A stretch of DNA of 64,000 nucleotides from CBFFRJ01 sp051486985 (GTDB lineage: Bacteria > Pseudomonadota > Gammaproteobacteria > Enterobacterales > Enterobacteriaceae), in NCBI RefSeq assembly GCF_051486985.1, contig NZ_JAHVDV010000022.1:28230-92229 (forward strand), read 5' to 3'. Positions 18,987-26,981 of the stretch are shown here, piece after piece. A program made the translations under genes and the position numbers. Under the pieces are notes generated by a model. The model worked only from the letters and a program-made list of their open reading frames with translations, ran no database searches and was not told the origin of the DNA. The number at the start of each line of letters is the position of its first letter. Position 1 is the first letter of the stretch.

Positions 18987-19976
18987 ATGCTTCATCACTA
19001 TCAGGCAAAGTCACTGGACGATATATACCTTGATGACTTTCCCCACATCATCCACCCGGATATGGCAGCGCGTTACCTTGAGGAGACTGCCCAGCCAAAT
19101 AGAATCATTCGGGAGTGGGATTTACCTGGCAACTATGGTCTTTTTGTCAGTCGATATCGTCAGTTCCATTATCAGCAGCCCTGGATGGCATACCGGGACG
19201 TGCTGAATGACATTCGAGCCGGGAAGGTCGTTTTACTGAGAAAGGGCACAATCGGTCATATCATCACGGGGGTGCAAACATCCTCTGGTAACCTCCGCAG
19301 TGATCTGCCCCTGCTCCTCCACTCTCGTCTTAGCTACCTCATCTCACATCAACTAAAACGCCCGGTATACTACGTTCGCCCATCAGCGCCCGTTCAACAT
19401 GCTCAGGCGGCAAAAACCATCAACAGCAAAGCAGCGGGTCGGCTTCTGGCCGCAGGCGGTGTTTACAACGGAAATGTTGAGGGGTTCAGAAAGACCGCAG
19501 AGCAGCTCGGCGGGGATGCTCCGTCAGGTTACAATCAGGTAATGGATAACAAAGGGTTACTCATCACCGGTGCGTCAGTTGCAGCGGCACTTGGCATCGG
19601 AAGATTAACCCCAGTAAATGAAATAGAAACACTATCCAATCTGTCTAAAACGCCTAAACCATCGCCTTCAACGTTGGTTAGTTTCGAGTCACGACAGCTA
19701 CAGAAAAAGTTCAAACATGCTGTTGATTTCAACGCTTCCGGCAATCCAAACGCAGAAGGATTAAAATCATTTGAACAGGCGTTAAAAAGTCATATAGACG
19801 ATCCGTTAACCAATAGAATTACAGGTAAATATCGATGGAATCAGGATGTCTATCACTACTACAATCCAGAAACCAAACTAAATGTTATGACAAAAACAGA
19901 TGGCAACTTCATTTCCGGATGGAAGCTGTCAGATACTCAATCAACCGACCTAATAGGTAATGGCAATGTCTTTTAA
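18987..19976 (+). CDS. Colicin D-type tRNase toxin with an unfamiliar N-terminal half
   Basis: The last ~90 residues match the colicin D nuclease domain, which cleaves the anticodon loop of tRNA-Arg. It has the basic K-F-K-H motif holding the catalytic histidine, HYYNPETKLNVM, and GNFISGWKLS; the His-to-Trp distance of 68 equals what I recall for colicin D (His611, Trp679). The first ~230 residues, including WDLPGNYGLFVSRYRQFHYQ and a Gly/Ala-rich hydrophobic stretch near LLITGASVAAALGIG, resemble no delivery domain I recognise. The protein (329 residues from 18987; an ATG at 18957 is also in frame) has no signal peptide. The frame is closed by a stop at 18951, so it is not simply truncated at the att site. 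The immunity gene overlaps its end. Confidence 0.85.
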   Translation: MLHHYQAKSLDDIYLDDFPHIIHPDMAARYLEETAQPNRIIREWDLPGNYGLFVSRYRQFHYQQPWMAYRDVLNDIRAGKVVLLRKGTIGHIITGVQTSSGNLRSDLPLLLHSRLSYLISHQLKRPVYYVRPSAPVQHAQAAKTINSKAAGRLLAAGGVYNGNVEGFRKTAEQLGGDAPSGYNQVMDNKGLLITGASVAAALGIGRLTPVNEIETLSNLSKTPKPSPSTLVSFESRQLQKKFKHAVDFNASGNPNAEGLKSFEQALKSHIDDPLTNRITGKYRWNQDVYHYYNPETKLNVMTKTDGNFISGWKLSDTQSTDLIGNGNVF

Positions 19977-20265
19977 TCAAAATGAATCGGCGATTTTGGA
20001 TCTTATTGACGCATTTACGTGCGGTAACATTGCTGCACCGGATTTTGAACAAGAATACTCCGCCGCATGGCGAACTTACAGGGATTCAACTGATACAAAA
20101 AAAGCCGATATAGCCACCCAGAAGTTTTTTGACTCAGTTTTCTCATTAGTCGATTCTTACTGTTCAGATCCTGAGTTAATCGACGAAGATGATTTAAACG
20201 AGGATGAATTACTAAGTGAGGTATCACGCCTTAAAGCCACTTGGGAAAACGCCATACTCGCTTGA
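19960..20265 (+). CDS. Colicin D-type immunity protein
   Basis: This small acidic cytosolic protein (101 residues) is rich in Asp and Glu, especially in its C-terminal third (PELIDEDDLNEDELLSEV). It resembles the colicin D immunity family, which binds the basic nuclease domain by charge and shape mimicry of tRNA. Its start overlaps the last 17 bases of the toxin gene, implying translational coupling so that producers are protected. An internal ATG at 19966 could also serve. Assignment rests on family resemblance plus position. Confidence 0.8.
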   Translation: MAMSFNQNESAILDLIDAFTCGNIAAPDFEQEYSAAWRTYRDSTDTKKADIATQKFFDSVFSLVDSYCSDPELIDEDDLNEDELLSEVSRLKATWENAILA

Positions 20266-20276
20266 CATAATTCATC

Positions 20277-20564
20277 ATGATAACAGAGACATACTCATTA
20301 ACCACTACAGAACTCAATGTCTTGAAAGTTATGGCAGAAAAAGACATCTACTGGACTTGGATGAGGCTAGATCGCACCCTTGCTATACGGGGTATTCCCG
20401 GGTTTAGCAATGTTGCGAACATAGTAACCAACTTGATGAACGAGGGGATGGTCGATACTGTTTATAACGAAAACTCATCGAGACCACGTTATCGCGTATC
20501 AGAGCAAGGTCATCAGTTGTTGGGACAAATCAACGAGGTTACAAGGCATTACAATTTCTCATGA
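20277..20564 (+). CDS. Small winged-helix DNA-binding-like protein
   Basis: This 95-residue protein has the composition of a MarR-like winged helix: a helical LTTTELNVLKVMAEKDIYWTWMRL, a putative recognition helix around SNVANIVTNLMNEGMV, and a wing with SSRPRYRVSEQGHQLL. It begins 11 bases after the immunity gene and is probably co-transcribed with it. It may regulate the toxin-immunity unit or be an unrelated cargo gene. No specific family name is offered. Confidence 0.6.
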   Translation: MITETYSLTTTELNVLKVMAEKDIYWTWMRLDRTLAIRGIPGFSNVANIVTNLMNEGMVDTVYNENSSRPRYRVSEQGHQLLGQINEVTRHYNFS

Positions 20565-20747
20565 TTTTTTGCAACACGCGGCTCCATGGCTAAGGTAAAA
20601 CGCCACCGTAACGCCTATGTAACGCACCTGTATTTCGATGTTTTTCGCCCTTTTAGAAATAAGAAGAATGTTCAACTGGGGATGGTCAATCGTCTATACA
20701 TACTGTTCATTCACACAGCAGCCAGAATTTATAAACTTATACCTGCG

Positions 20748-21212
20748 CTACTTCTCGAGTTTGTCCCACCGCACTGCCGAAACAATGCCCCAGTTGCCAC
20801 TGGCATTGGGCCTACGCCATTTTGCCGTCTCCATACTACGGAGATACTCAAGCGCTTCGGAAAAGGTGCCAAAACGCTTCTGAGCCGCTTTATCACCTAC
20901 TCCAAACGAACCATCGCGGGTGCTCGCCAAACCGGGGTGAAAACAGGAACCATCGGCTGCGTATGGAACCAACAGTTCCGGATCGTTATCTTCTGATGAG
21001 TCAGACGCTAACAACTGCCACGGCTCAACATTGAGAGCGTTAGCCAGCACCTCAATCGCATCCAGAGACGCATTAGAACCGCCGCGTTCAATGCGGCTCA
21101 TATAGCTACGTGCGAACCCACACCGATCGGCAAAGGCTTCCTGGCTCATTCCGGTGGCAATGCGCAACTCTTTTACTCGTTGTCCAAACAGTTTTCTCAG
21201 GGTCATTTTCAT
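20748..21212 (-). CDS. XRE-family transcriptional regulator
   Basis: This 154-residue protein has an N-terminal Cro/C1 helix-turn-helix (about residues 8-65: VKELRIATGMSQEAFADRCG, then SYMSRIERGGSNASLDAIEV) and a C-terminal extension ending NWGIVSAVRW, seen in a group of enterobacterial XRE regulators carried on islands. It is transcribed away from the secreted-protein gene at 21329 and could control it and the island. A possible second start is two codons in. The ligand is unknown. Confidence 0.85.
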   Translation of the reverse strand: MKMTLRKLFGQRVKELRIATGMSQEAFADRCGFARSYMSRIERGGSNASLDAIEVLANALNVEPWQLLASDSSEDNDPELLVPYAADGSCFHPGLASTRDGSFGVGDKAAQKRFGTFSEALEYLRSMETAKWRRPNASGNWGIVSAVRWDKLEK

Positions 21213-21328
21213 GACCTGAATTTGCGCAGATGTCCACTAAAGAGCCACGCTCCAATAGTGACATTTTGAATCAATGGTCTATGATGCGATAACTGACACC
21301 GCTGGGGTGGATTCTGAGGGATAACAAT

Positions 21329-22072
21329 ATGTCAAAAACACGGCTTAGTAAGCCCGGTTTTTCAGCCAAGTCTGTGCTGACCATTATGTTAATCGCTGCG
21401 TCATCTGCATCTTATGCAGCAGAAAGCATCGATCAACTGGCGACGCGCATCGGTATGGATCACTTCCGGGAAGCGATCAAAAAGGGTGATCGCAGCGCCT
21501 TCAAAACGCTGCCGGCAAAAGGCTATAAAAACGGACTTACCGGGCTGCTCATCAAAACTAACACCTACGTTAACCCCGAATACAGCTTTGCTGATTGCGA
21601 TACGGACACCGTTATTGTCTCGGTGCAAGAACACAAAACGCTCCCCGGTTGCCGCATATCTCTAAAGCTAGCGACTAAAGATGCTGACGGTAGCTATCAC
21701 GATAATGGCATTCGCGTTGAATACGGTATTGCCATCGGCTCCAAAAAGTTTATCGCCAACAATTCAGCGTGGGCGCAGCATGCCATTACAGGTGATAAGG
21801 CGCTGGAAAGCTCGTTGAAGAGAGATGCTAACGATACTGTATGCACTGCATGGTCAACGATGGCAAAAAATATTGCCATCGGGCGAGACGAACACAACCC
21901 AATTTCTGTCTACCAACAACAAATTGAAGATCTCAGAGGCAAACCCGGCATCACTGAGAGTAATATTGTTTTTGCCCACGCCCTTGCTGGCATGGTTTAC
22001 AAAGACATGGCCGCAAAAAAACCGCAAGAAGTTGAAGCATTGGTTTATCAAACCTGCCAATCAGGTATGTGA
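21329..22072 (+). CDS. Predicted periplasmic or secreted protein, unknown function
   Basis: The 247-residue product has a signal peptide: a basic start, then SVLTIMLIAASSASYAA, with cleavage predicted after the last AA. The mature part is soluble and mostly helical, with four cysteines (two in DCDTDTVIVSVQEHKTLPGC, one in DTVCTAW and one in YQTCQSGM) that could form disulfides. I recognise no family. It lies divergent from the XRE regulator and convergent with the serine recombinase, which ends 10 bases after it. Confidence 0.65.
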   Translation: MSKTRLSKPGFSAKSVLTIMLIAASSASYAAESIDQLATRIGMDHFREAIKKGDRSAFKTLPAKGYKNGLTGLLIKTNTYVNPEYSFADCDTDTVIVSVQEHKTLPGCRISLKLATKDADGSYHDNGIRVEYGIAIGSKKFIANNSAWAQHAITGDKALESSLKRDANDTVCTAWSTMAKNIAIGRDEHNPISVYQQQIEDLRGKPGITESNIVFAHALAGMVYKDMAAKKPQEVEALVYQTCQSGM

Positions 22073-22082
22073 AAATTAAAGA

Positions 22083-22643
22083 TTAATCAAAGATTGCGGT
22101 AATAGTTGCTCTGGAAACGCCGTATTCGCGCGCTAACGCACTGACACTGTTTCCATTATTCTTTTTCTCGATAATCGCTCTACGGTCTTCTGGGGCGATT
22201 ATCGGCGGTCTTCCCAGCTTCTTACCTTCGGCTTTTGCCCGCAACAAACCCGCCTGGGTCCGCTCAATCAGCAGGTCACGTTCCATCTCTGCAACCGCTG
22301 CCAGCATTGACAGCAGAAGCTTACCCGCAGCGGAGGTGAGATCAGTCGTGCCAAGCTGGTGGACAATAACCTTGATGTTTCGGTCAGCCAACTTTCTGAC
22401 CGTTTGCAGAACGTCAATCGCATCACGTCCCAGACGGTCTAGTTTTGCAACTACCAATGTTTCACCATCGCGGATTTTGCTGAGCATTTCAGAAAACGCT
22501 TTGCGTTGCACCGCAGGAACCTTCCCGCTAACAACATCAGTAAACCAAAAGTCGAACGTCCACCCAGCTTGTTCAAGTTCAAGACGCTGGTTCTCAGTAT
22601 CCTGCTGCGATGTCGAAACACGCCCGTAGCCAAAAATCGCCAT
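22083..22643 (-). CDS. Serine recombinase of the resolvase/invertase family
   Basis: This 186-residue recombinase has the catalytic serine in FGYGRVSTSQQD (about residue 10), the conserved arginine block KLDRLGRDAIDVL and the helix MERDLLIERTQAGL. A C-terminal helix-turn-helix follows (NSVSALAREYGVSRATITAI). It resembles Pin-type invertases and Tn3 resolvases in length. The start is the ATG at 22643, which has GAGGAG six bases upstream; longer frames do not. No obvious pair of inverted crossover sites was found nearby, so its target is unknown. Confidence 0.9.
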   Translation of the reverse strand: MAIFGYGRVSTSQQDTENQRLELEQAGWTFDFWFTDVVSGKVPAVQRKAFSEMLSKIRDGETLVVAKLDRLGRDAIDVLQTVRKLADRNIKVIVHQLGTTDLTSAAGKLLLSMLAAVAEMERDLLIERTQAGLLRAKAEGKKLGRPPIIAPEDRRAIIEKKNNGNSVSALAREYGVSRATITAIFD

Positions 22644-22835
22644 AGTCATCTCCTCATCCGGCCCCTGCCGGAAAACGGTGATGAAAATAGGATGGCCTGC
22701 CAAAAAAGCCAAGGCTAATTTTCCAACAGTGCGAAAGCACGCGATTGGAAGGTGCCGGAAAATGGTCGTTTGTTGGCGCTTAAAACGGGTGAAGACATGT
22801 TAGGCTGAAACCATCACTTCATAAGGACAACCGAA

Positions 22836-23303
22836 ATGATTAAAGACGCGATTTTTTCACCGTGCGGTAAGTATCGCTACTCGTTATCACGTGTCTGGGA
22901 CGAATCAAAACCGTATACCCTTTTCATAGGGCTAAACCCTTCATACGCCGATGCTGAGAAGGATGATCGCACCTTGAGCCGCTGCATATCGTTTGCCAAA
23001 AGCTGGGGCTACGGTGGCGTATACATGGCCAACCTGTTCGCATTCGTTCACACCCAGCGACATGAAATGATGAAAGCGTCTGATCCCATTGGCAAAGATA
23101 ACGATAGCCACTTGATACGTCTTGTTAGCGGTGCAGGACTGGTTGTCGCCGCATGGGGAAATGAAGGAAGACACCTCAAACGCTCAACGACCGTCCGACA
23201 GCTATTGCCAGAGAGCACAATGTGCTTCGTCTTAAACGCTACAGGTGAGCCGAAGCACCCTTTGTATATGAAAAACGACAGTGTTCTCATACCTTTAGGT
23301 TAA
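22836..23303 (+). CDS. DUF1643-family protein
   Basis: This 155-residue soluble protein matches the DUF1643 family through LFIGLNPSYADAEKDDRTLSR, GYGGVYMANLFAFVHTQ and the C-terminal LNATGEPKHPLYM. The family is often found on phages and islands; its biochemical role is unknown. The start at 22836 is preceded by AAGGA. The structured non-coding stretch begins about 80 bases after its stop, so the two may be functionally linked or merely adjacent. Confidence 0.85.
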   Translation: MIKDAIFSPCGKYRYSLSRVWDESKPYTLFIGLNPSYADAEKDDRTLSRCISFAKSWGYGGVYMANLFAFVHTQRHEMMKASDPIGKDNDSHLIRLVSGAGLVVAAWGNEGRHLKRSTTVRQLLPESTMCFVLNATGEPKHPLYMKNDSVLIPLG

Positions 23304-23379
23304 CATCGATAACTGCGTTCAGAATATGAACGCAGCCATATGATATATATGACTTTTCTTTAAAATGATGGTGTGCTAG

Positions 23380-24300
23380 CTTCTCTCCTGACACCTACCT
23401 CATGCGGTAAACCGGTCCGGGTAGGTGGAGATCACCGCTGTTTAGCGGAAGACGTCAGGATGGGAACTCTGCGTAACGTTGATTGTGGTAGGTAGGGCGC
23501 GCAAGCGTTTGATGCAGCCAAGCAGAGGGTGAAAGTAGCTATCGGCGGATTCTTGAGTAGCTTCTTTTGCGCATAATGCATCTTTCAAGAAAGGTCGTCA
23601 CACCACGAGGAAGACTTGATCTTCATCTGGCAAGGGGAACCGAGCAACCTACAGGCTATCTTCTCAGATGGCCTTAGGGTTGATATGTCCGGCTTCCCCC
23701 CCGAGGAAGGGTTTACATCTTAAAGAACAAGTTATGTTTTAACATTTTTAACAATTACACTTCTCTGCTGTTTGGTGTCTTATGGCGTTCCCGTCAAAAG
23801 TAAACCTGCCGTTTTTACCTCTCCTGCGTAACAACCAAACACGAACCAGAAGCTGCTAACCTTCAACGTGTTCGCGGTGTAAATGCAGCCGGATAAGTTG
23901 GGTGCGAAAAAGTGGTTCTCCTAGGTTTGGAAGCGCCCCTCTTAAGCATTGCATCCGAAAATTTCCGTGGCGGTGAGACAGTCCTTATAGAGGCAATCAG
24001 CCTCCAAAGTTAAGCGACGCGGTAAAGCTAAAGCTCGCCCAGATTTCTCATTGATTGCTCGAACTCCGCTACGCTTGTTTCAACTGGCTTCGCCAGTCAC
24101 TCTAAGAGAGCGCCGCGAATTCTGCACTATGATTTCGACTACCTTCTTTAAAACACTCGCCAGAGAGCCTTACAGCGCGTTTGAACCGCATATCGCAGCT
24201 TCTGCTTACGGATGACTGTCTGATTAGCAGTAGCTTCATGGCCCAGTCCGGTTTACTTTATTGCTATCAACTAGGAGCCGCCCAAGGGCAACACGGAGAT
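23380..24300 (+). ncRNA. Candidate large structured non-coding RNA
   Basis: About 0.9 kb with no open frame of 60 codons in any of six frames but many perfect local stems. A closed three-way junction forms from 23386-23392 with 23454-23460, holding CACCTACC/GGTAGGTG (23392-23399 with 23420-23427) and CCGCT-GTTT-AGCGG (23435-23448). Others: CTCTGC/GCAGAG (23467-23472 with 23522-23527), a GCAA tetraloop hairpin (23497-23508), GAAGA/TCTTC (23610-23624), an 8-bp hairpin with a hexaloop (23653-23674), TTCGC/GCGAA (23871-23908), GAGGC/GCCTC (23990-24004), ACTGGC/GCCAGT (24083-24097) and a 9-bp stem with one mismatch (24197-24235). A G.T pair in the 23653 hairpin and the GNRA loop favour the plus strand. 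Ends and promoter are not defined; the class is not recognised. Confidence 0.55.
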
Positions 24301-24305
24301 AACGC

Positions 24306-24638
24306 TTGAGAACCGTCGAAATACTGCAATACACCTTACGCAAAGGCAGCGGTGCCGCTTTTCACGCCATAATGCAGGAAATCAGCGTTCCCCTACACCG
24401 CCGCCACGGGATCGATGTTGTTTCGTTTGGCAACTCGCTTCATGACCCGGATTGCTATTACCTGATCCGCGCCTTTGACAGTGTTGAAAGCATGGCTGCG
24501 GCTCTTGATGCCTTTTATGCGAGTGATGACTGGCGCAATGGCCCACGTCAAGACATCATTGGCAGCATAGAGACCTGCACGAAAACAGTGATCAGCCTCC
24601 CGACGGAAAGTGTGAACGGGCTGCGGGTGCAATCGTAG
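24306..24638 (+). CDS. NIPSNAP-like (dimeric alpha-beta barrel) protein
   Basis: This 110-residue protein has the layout of NIPSNAP/ABM-type domains: VEILQYTLRKGSGAAFHAIM, then RHGIDVVSFGNSLHDPDCYYLIRAFDS and MAAALDAFYASDDWRNGPR. Such small ferredoxin-like folds act as monooxygenases, cyclases or ligand binders; nothing here identifies the reaction. The start is TTG at 24306, supported by GGAG seven bases upstream. It follows the structured non-coding stretch directly, so it could be translated from the same transcript. Confidence 0.7.
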   Translation: MRTVEILQYTLRKGSGAAFHAIMQEISVPLHRRHGIDVVSFGNSLHDPDCYYLIRAFDSVESMAAALDAFYASDDWRNGPRQDIIGSIETCTKTVISLPTESVNGLRVQS

Positions 24639-24706
24639 GTCATATGGCTTCACCAAACGCGTTTTGAGCGTCTCCAAATTCAGCACTATGAAATCCACCA
24701 CCCTTA

Positions 24707-24740
24707 ATAAAAAACGCGCCAGAACAGTTCTGAGCGCGTT
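24707..24740 (-). terminator. Terminator of the island integrase gene
   Basis: On the minus strand the stem AACGCGC / GCGCGTT with an inner AGAAC / GTTCT hairpin is followed by a run of six T. It lies 20 bases beyond the integrase stop and faces the NIPSNAP gene. Confidence 0.75.
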
Positions 24741-24761
24741 AGAGCAAGAGAGAAATTCAGG

Positions 24762-26702
24762 CTATTGCGGTTCTTTTCGCGATTTATTGCTCTGCTTAAT
24801 CCGTAGCGCATCAGCTACCGCATCTACACCATCTTCGCAAACAAATGGAGCAACTTCCGGTAGCCCTAACGTAACGCTCTCAAGCACAGCATAGAGGGCT
24901 GCTGGCGGATGATCTTTGCTATACCGGTTCTCTGTCTCGCCAGAACCGCGGATATGTCCAACAAACTGCGCACGCGTCTCGCTGTCGATTCCAGCTTGTT
25001 TAAGTCTTGTAGAAAAGGTGTGGCGGAATGAATGGAAAGATTTCTTGCTGCCTTTTTCAAAGCCTAACCGCTCTTTGAGCAACGAGCGATTAAACCAGTC
25101 CGAAGCCTTATCGCCATATCCTTTTACAGGGTGGTAAGGAAGCTCGGGAAATAAACGTTCATGGCCTGCTTTCTTCAATGCTTCGCAATAGCGGACTAAT
25201 CCAAGTTTGATCAATGTCGGATGCAACGGTATTTTCCGTCGCGAATGAATAGTTTTTAGCGACTGATCTGCACGCTCATTGCTAATTTCGAAGAAATAAA
25301 AACCGACAGCATCCTGCTTAATATCGTCAAGATAAAGCTGACATAACTCATTTATCCTCGCGCCGGTAAAAAAACCAATTAGCGGTAGCCAGTAATGAAA
25401 TGCACGATAATGATGGAATTGCCCCTGACTGTTTTTATCGACAGTCCCACGTTTATACCAAGGCATACCAAAAATAGCGTTTAAATCCTCATCAGTGAAA
25501 TCAGATTTGAAATCCTGATCCATCTTTTCATTTTCAACAGGTGCAAAGAATTTATTCGCAGGAGACTTAATAAAAATGCCTTCTCCATCAGCCCACTGGA
25601 AAGCCTCGAAGAGAATTCGCATATATTTACGAACGGCATTATCGCTCATTAGGGGGTCGCCATTCTCTTTTGCCTTGGCAATCAATTCATGAGCATCATT
25701 GATTTTGTATCTTATTTTCGCCAGATCGCGCCTTGCAGGTATCGACCTTAGTAAGCTCTCATACTTACGGAGGAAGTCACGGTCAACTTTTTCAAGCGTT
25801 GAATCACCCATGACTTCAAGGAGTAAGCCAAAACCTTCCCGGACTCGATTCTCTGCCTTTTCCGTGAATTTCCCCCCGCGCTTGTAGCGAATATATTTTT
25901 CACATAACTCGCTCATTTTCACTGAGTAGTATTTACGATTTACATATTCATTATCCGGTATCGATGAGGGCAATAATACAGGGGTAATTGCTTTTGGTTT
26001 CTCTGGCATGACTGGAGAAACTGCGGTGCTATGTGACAGCCAAAATAATCGTAAGCGCTCGGCTTGAACACGATGAATCATCAATGAATTAGGCGAGATT
26101 TCGACACCGGGAAAGTCAACGAACCAAGCGGCTTTGGATGAAGCCTCTGAAGATTTAAATGCGGTTTCTGCATCCAGCGGCTCGCCAGCGATCATCTGAC
26201 GTAATATACGTGATGAAACCAAGGGCTGAACATAACCGCTCAGAGAGCCTCTGATCCCGATGTTAATGGCACTATCGATGATAAATCCTGAAGCCTCAGG
26301 ATCATCCTTATCAACGAGTGAAAGATCTTCTACATAGTAGGCAGGACGCCCATCAGCAAGCCAAAAAAGTGGGATATTCGTATCAAGTAGTCGCTGCGCC
26401 ACTTGTTGCAGGGAAGCGCTCGTTAAACCGCAAAATTCAGCGAGGCTGATCATTCCTTCGCCAGCCAAAGCAGGCGCACTGCTTACCAACTTTTCTCTAT
26501 CCAATTTTTGATACTCACCCAGACATCGCTGCCAGACAACCAATAAACCTGCGGCAATCGCTCTCGCTTTTCTGATGTCGTTTGTTTCTGTTGAAGCGTG
26601 AATCTCACGCTGTCCCGTGTAGAGACGGTATCGGGCGGGAACTGCAATACGGACAACATAAATACCGCTGCTACGGCGATACAGATTATCACGTTGAGCC
26701 AT
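24762..26702 (-). CDS. Tyrosine site-specific integrase of the thrW island
   Basis: This 646-residue phage-type integrase is longer than P4 or lambda integrases. The N-terminal DUF6538-like segment (NLYRRSSGIYVVRIAVPARY) is followed by a long middle region and a SAM-like core-binding domain (SELCEKYIRYKRGGKFTEKA). The C-terminal catalytic domain has arginine in FFTGARINELCQLYL, the HxxR box in FHSFRHTFSTRLKQAG, histidine in FVGHIRGSGETENRY and the tyrosine nucleophile in the same segment. All catalytic residues are present. I start it at 26702 (MAQRDNLY). It sits 87 bases from thrW, the expected place for its attachment site. Confidence 0.92.
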   Translation of the reverse strand: MAQRDNLYRRSSGIYVVRIAVPARYRLYTGQREIHASTETNDIRKARAIAAGLLVVWQRCLGEYQKLDREKLVSSAPALAGEGMISLAEFCGLTSASLQQVAQRLLDTNIPLFWLADGRPAYYVEDLSLVDKDDPEASGFIIDSAINIGIRGSLSGYVQPLVSSRILRQMIAGEPLDAETAFKSSEASSKAAWFVDFPGVEISPNSLMIHRVQAERLRLFWLSHSTAVSPVMPEKPKAITPVLLPSSIPDNEYVNRKYYSVKMSELCEKYIRYKRGGKFTEKAENRVREGFGLLLEVMGDSTLEKVDRDFLRKYESLLRSIPARRDLAKIRYKINDAHELIAKAKENGDPLMSDNAVRKYMRILFEAFQWADGEGIFIKSPANKFFAPVENEKMDQDFKSDFTDEDLNAIFGMPWYKRGTVDKNSQGQFHHYRAFHYWLPLIGFFTGARINELCQLYLDDIKQDAVGFYFFEISNERADQSLKTIHSRRKIPLHPTLIKLGLVRYCEALKKAGHERLFPELPYHPVKGYGDKASDWFNRSLLKERLGFEKGSKKSFHSFRHTFSTRLKQAGIDSETRAQFVGHIRGSGETENRYSKDHPPAALYAVLESVTLGLPEVAPFVCEDGVDAVADALRIKQSNKSRKEPQ

Positions 26703-26789
26703 CGGCTGTATGACCTCTATGTAGTAGAGGCTACACGATTTCACTCTGAATGAATTTAATATTAATTAAATCAATAAGATAGAAGTGAC

Positions 26790-26831
26790 TGGTGCCGATA
26801 ATAGGAGTCGAACCTACGACCTTCGCATTAC
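26790..26831 (-). repeat. Direct repeat within thrW (island attachment site, tRNA-proximal copy)
   Basis: These 42 bases are the 3' part of the intact tRNA gene and are identical to 18737-18778. The island integrase lies just beyond, so insertion restored a complete tRNA gene. Confidence 0.95.
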
Positions 26832-26865
26832 GAATGCGCTGCTCTACCAACTGAGCTATATCGGC
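26790..26865 (-). tRNA. thrW: tRNA-Thr (anticodon CGT), thrW
   Basis: The 76-base gene matches E. coli thrW closely, including the encoded CCA end. Acceptor stem GCCGATA pairs with TATCGGC, the anticodon loop is TTCGTAA and the T arm carries GGTTCGACTCC. It lies immediately upstream of nothing but the proA end, as in E. coli, and is a known hotspot for island integration. The 3' 42 bases are repeated at 18737-18778. Confidence 0.97.
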
Positions 26866-26981
26866 CCTGAGAGGGGCGGATTCACGATAGTGAACCACGG
26901 GGCAAAAGAGTAGATCCAACAGAGTGATGCGTCAATGCCCTTGCGAATCAAATGGCTACTTTTGCATCACCCTGCGGTTAT

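Larger units (their letters stand above)
18737..26831. mobile_element. Integrative genomic island in thrW (about 8.1 kb)
   Basis: The island is bounded by 42-bp direct repeats of thrW and carries its own tyrosine integrase beside the intact tRNA gene. Contents from left to right: colicin D-type toxin and immunity genes, a winged-helix protein, an XRE regulator, a secreted protein, a serine recombinase, a DUF1643 protein, a structured non-coding stretch, a NIPSNAP-like protein and the integrase. No transfer, replication or phage structural genes are visible, so it would need a helper to move between cells. Confidence 0.88.

Noticed and set aside
20586..20996. A 136-codon plus-strand frame
   Set aside because: It is largely antisense to the XRE regulator (20748-21212), whose domain is clear, and has no protein-like pattern of its own.
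23380..24300. Retron msr/msd or a group I/II intron
   Set aside because: There is no reverse transcriptase or maturase gene, and I could not identify the group I P-Q-R-S core or a group II domain V. The class of the RNA candidate is left open.
24393..24701. A 102-codon minus-strand frame
   Set aside because: It is antisense to the NIPSNAP-like gene, which has a better ribosome binding site and recognisable fold pattern.
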